NCBI GenBank assembly: GCA_021778165.1
Contig: JAJYCU010000040.1
Coordinates: 1-6,458 of the forward strand
DNA from: a bacterium
Lineage (GTDB): Bacteria > Patescibacteria > Saccharimonadia > Saccharimonadales > UBA4665
Direction: 5' to 3'
Length of the DNA stretch: 6,458 nucleotides
Both the position numbers and the translations under genes were made by a program. Positions within the stretch are counted from its first letter, which is position 1. Every line of letters starts with the position of its first letter. The notes below the pieces were generated by a model that was given only the letters and a program-made list of their open reading frames with translations, was not told where the DNA came from and made no database searches. Below, one piece after another: positions 6,165 to 6,458 of this stretch.

Positions 6165-6458
6165 TTAACCGCGTTGTTTTTCTAATTGTTTCCTAAGAGC
6201 GACAAGCTGATATTTGCCACCAATCCAAAAAGAAGCCAATATTAGAGGCAGCATTAATGCAGCCGGCCACCAGATAGTCTGAGGTTTTTGACTATTAACC
6301 AAGGATGAACCTTGATTCGGATTTGTTGTCGTCAATGCTACCGCACCATTTGCAACTCCAATAACTTGTAAAAAAGCTTGGGTATTATTTTTATCAGTTG
6401 CTTTGATAATAATATTATAGGTACCGGCTATCTTATAAATATGAGTGGCATTAATAGT
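6165..6458 (-). CDS. PKD-type membrane-anchored protein (partial, 5' end missing)
   Basis: The last 97 codons of a gene that enters from the right edge and ends with TAA at 6165-6167. Residues 1-35 are the final strands of a PKD-like domain (ATHIYKIAGTYNIIIKATDK). A Gly/Asn/Thr/Ser-rich linker covers about 36-60. A Trp-flanked transmembrane helix lies at about 62-80 (TIWWPAALMLPLILASFWIG), and a basic cytosolic tail (KYQLVALRKQLEKQRG) ends the protein. This order matches the C-terminal third of the protein encoded at 2058-3053 (HIYK...GSYKIIVSTTD, linker, WPSYAIVILMLISFWLGER), so the two are likely paralogues. The reading frame is set by uninterrupted coding from the edge and by that resemblance. 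The N-terminal half, and any further domains, are not visible. No function can be assigned beyond a probable surface or envelope role. Confidence 0.75.
   Translation of the reverse strand, partial: TINATHIYKIAGTYNIIIKATDKNNTQAFLQVIGVANGAVALTTTNPNQGSSLVNSQKPQTIWWPAALMLPLILASFWIGGKYQLVALRKQLEKQRG

Noticed and set aside
1..6458. Recoded genetic code (UGA as glycine or tryptophan)
   Set aside because: All long frames are complete with the standard code, tryptophan is encoded by TGG at conserved sites, and no in-frame TGA needs to be read through. Lack of TGA among five stops is not informative in AT-rich DNA.

Overview
The window is AT-rich, and every gene reads leftwards on the minus strand. 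Gene content suggests a Patescibacteria/CPR bacterium, most likely close to Candidatus Saccharibacteria (TM7). The grounds are a strongly shortened alanyl-tRNA synthetase, two short two-ended membrane proteins with PKD-like ectodomains, and an FtsA-like ATPase next to a bitopic protein of a kind often seen in that group. This placement comes from protein resemblance judged by eye, not from a search. The five visible stop codons are TAA or TAG, and the proteins read well with the standard code.

In transcription order (right to left): the 3' end of a PKD-type membrane protein gene (6165-6458, cut by the window edge); mnmA, the tRNA 2-thiouridylase (5048-6121); alaS, a minimal alanyl-tRNA synthetase (3112-5019); a complete PKD/Ig-like membrane protein (2058-3053), which looks like a paralogue of the first gene; an FtsA/PilM-type actin-fold ATPase (670-2010); and, 2 nt further on, the 5' part of a gene for a single-pass membrane protein with a large cytosolic head (1-667, cut by the left edge). 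Intergenic gaps are 43, 28, 58, 47 and 2 nt. There is no gene-free stretch above 300 bases, and I saw no RNA gene, mobile element or CRISPR array.

Functionally there are two themes. mnmA and alaS form a tRNA block (wobble-uridine thiolation and alanine charging). It is flanked on both sides by related membrane proteins of unknown function. The left end is an envelope module: an actin-like ATPase whose stop codon nearly touches the start of a bitopic membrane protein, a layout that recalls the PilM-PilN or FtsA-divisome pairing of a cytosolic ATPase with a membrane anchor.

The most notable points are: the AlaRS architecture (no beta-barrel linker, no C-Ala domain, altered zinc-type motif in the catalytic domain); the paralogous membrane proteins around the tRNA block; the basic amphipathic N-terminal extension of the FtsA-like protein; and a recurring extended -10-like element (TGnTAnAnT) very close to four start codons that lack Shine-Dalgarno sites, whereas the tightly coupled internal gene has one. 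No wholly new system can be claimed from this window alone.
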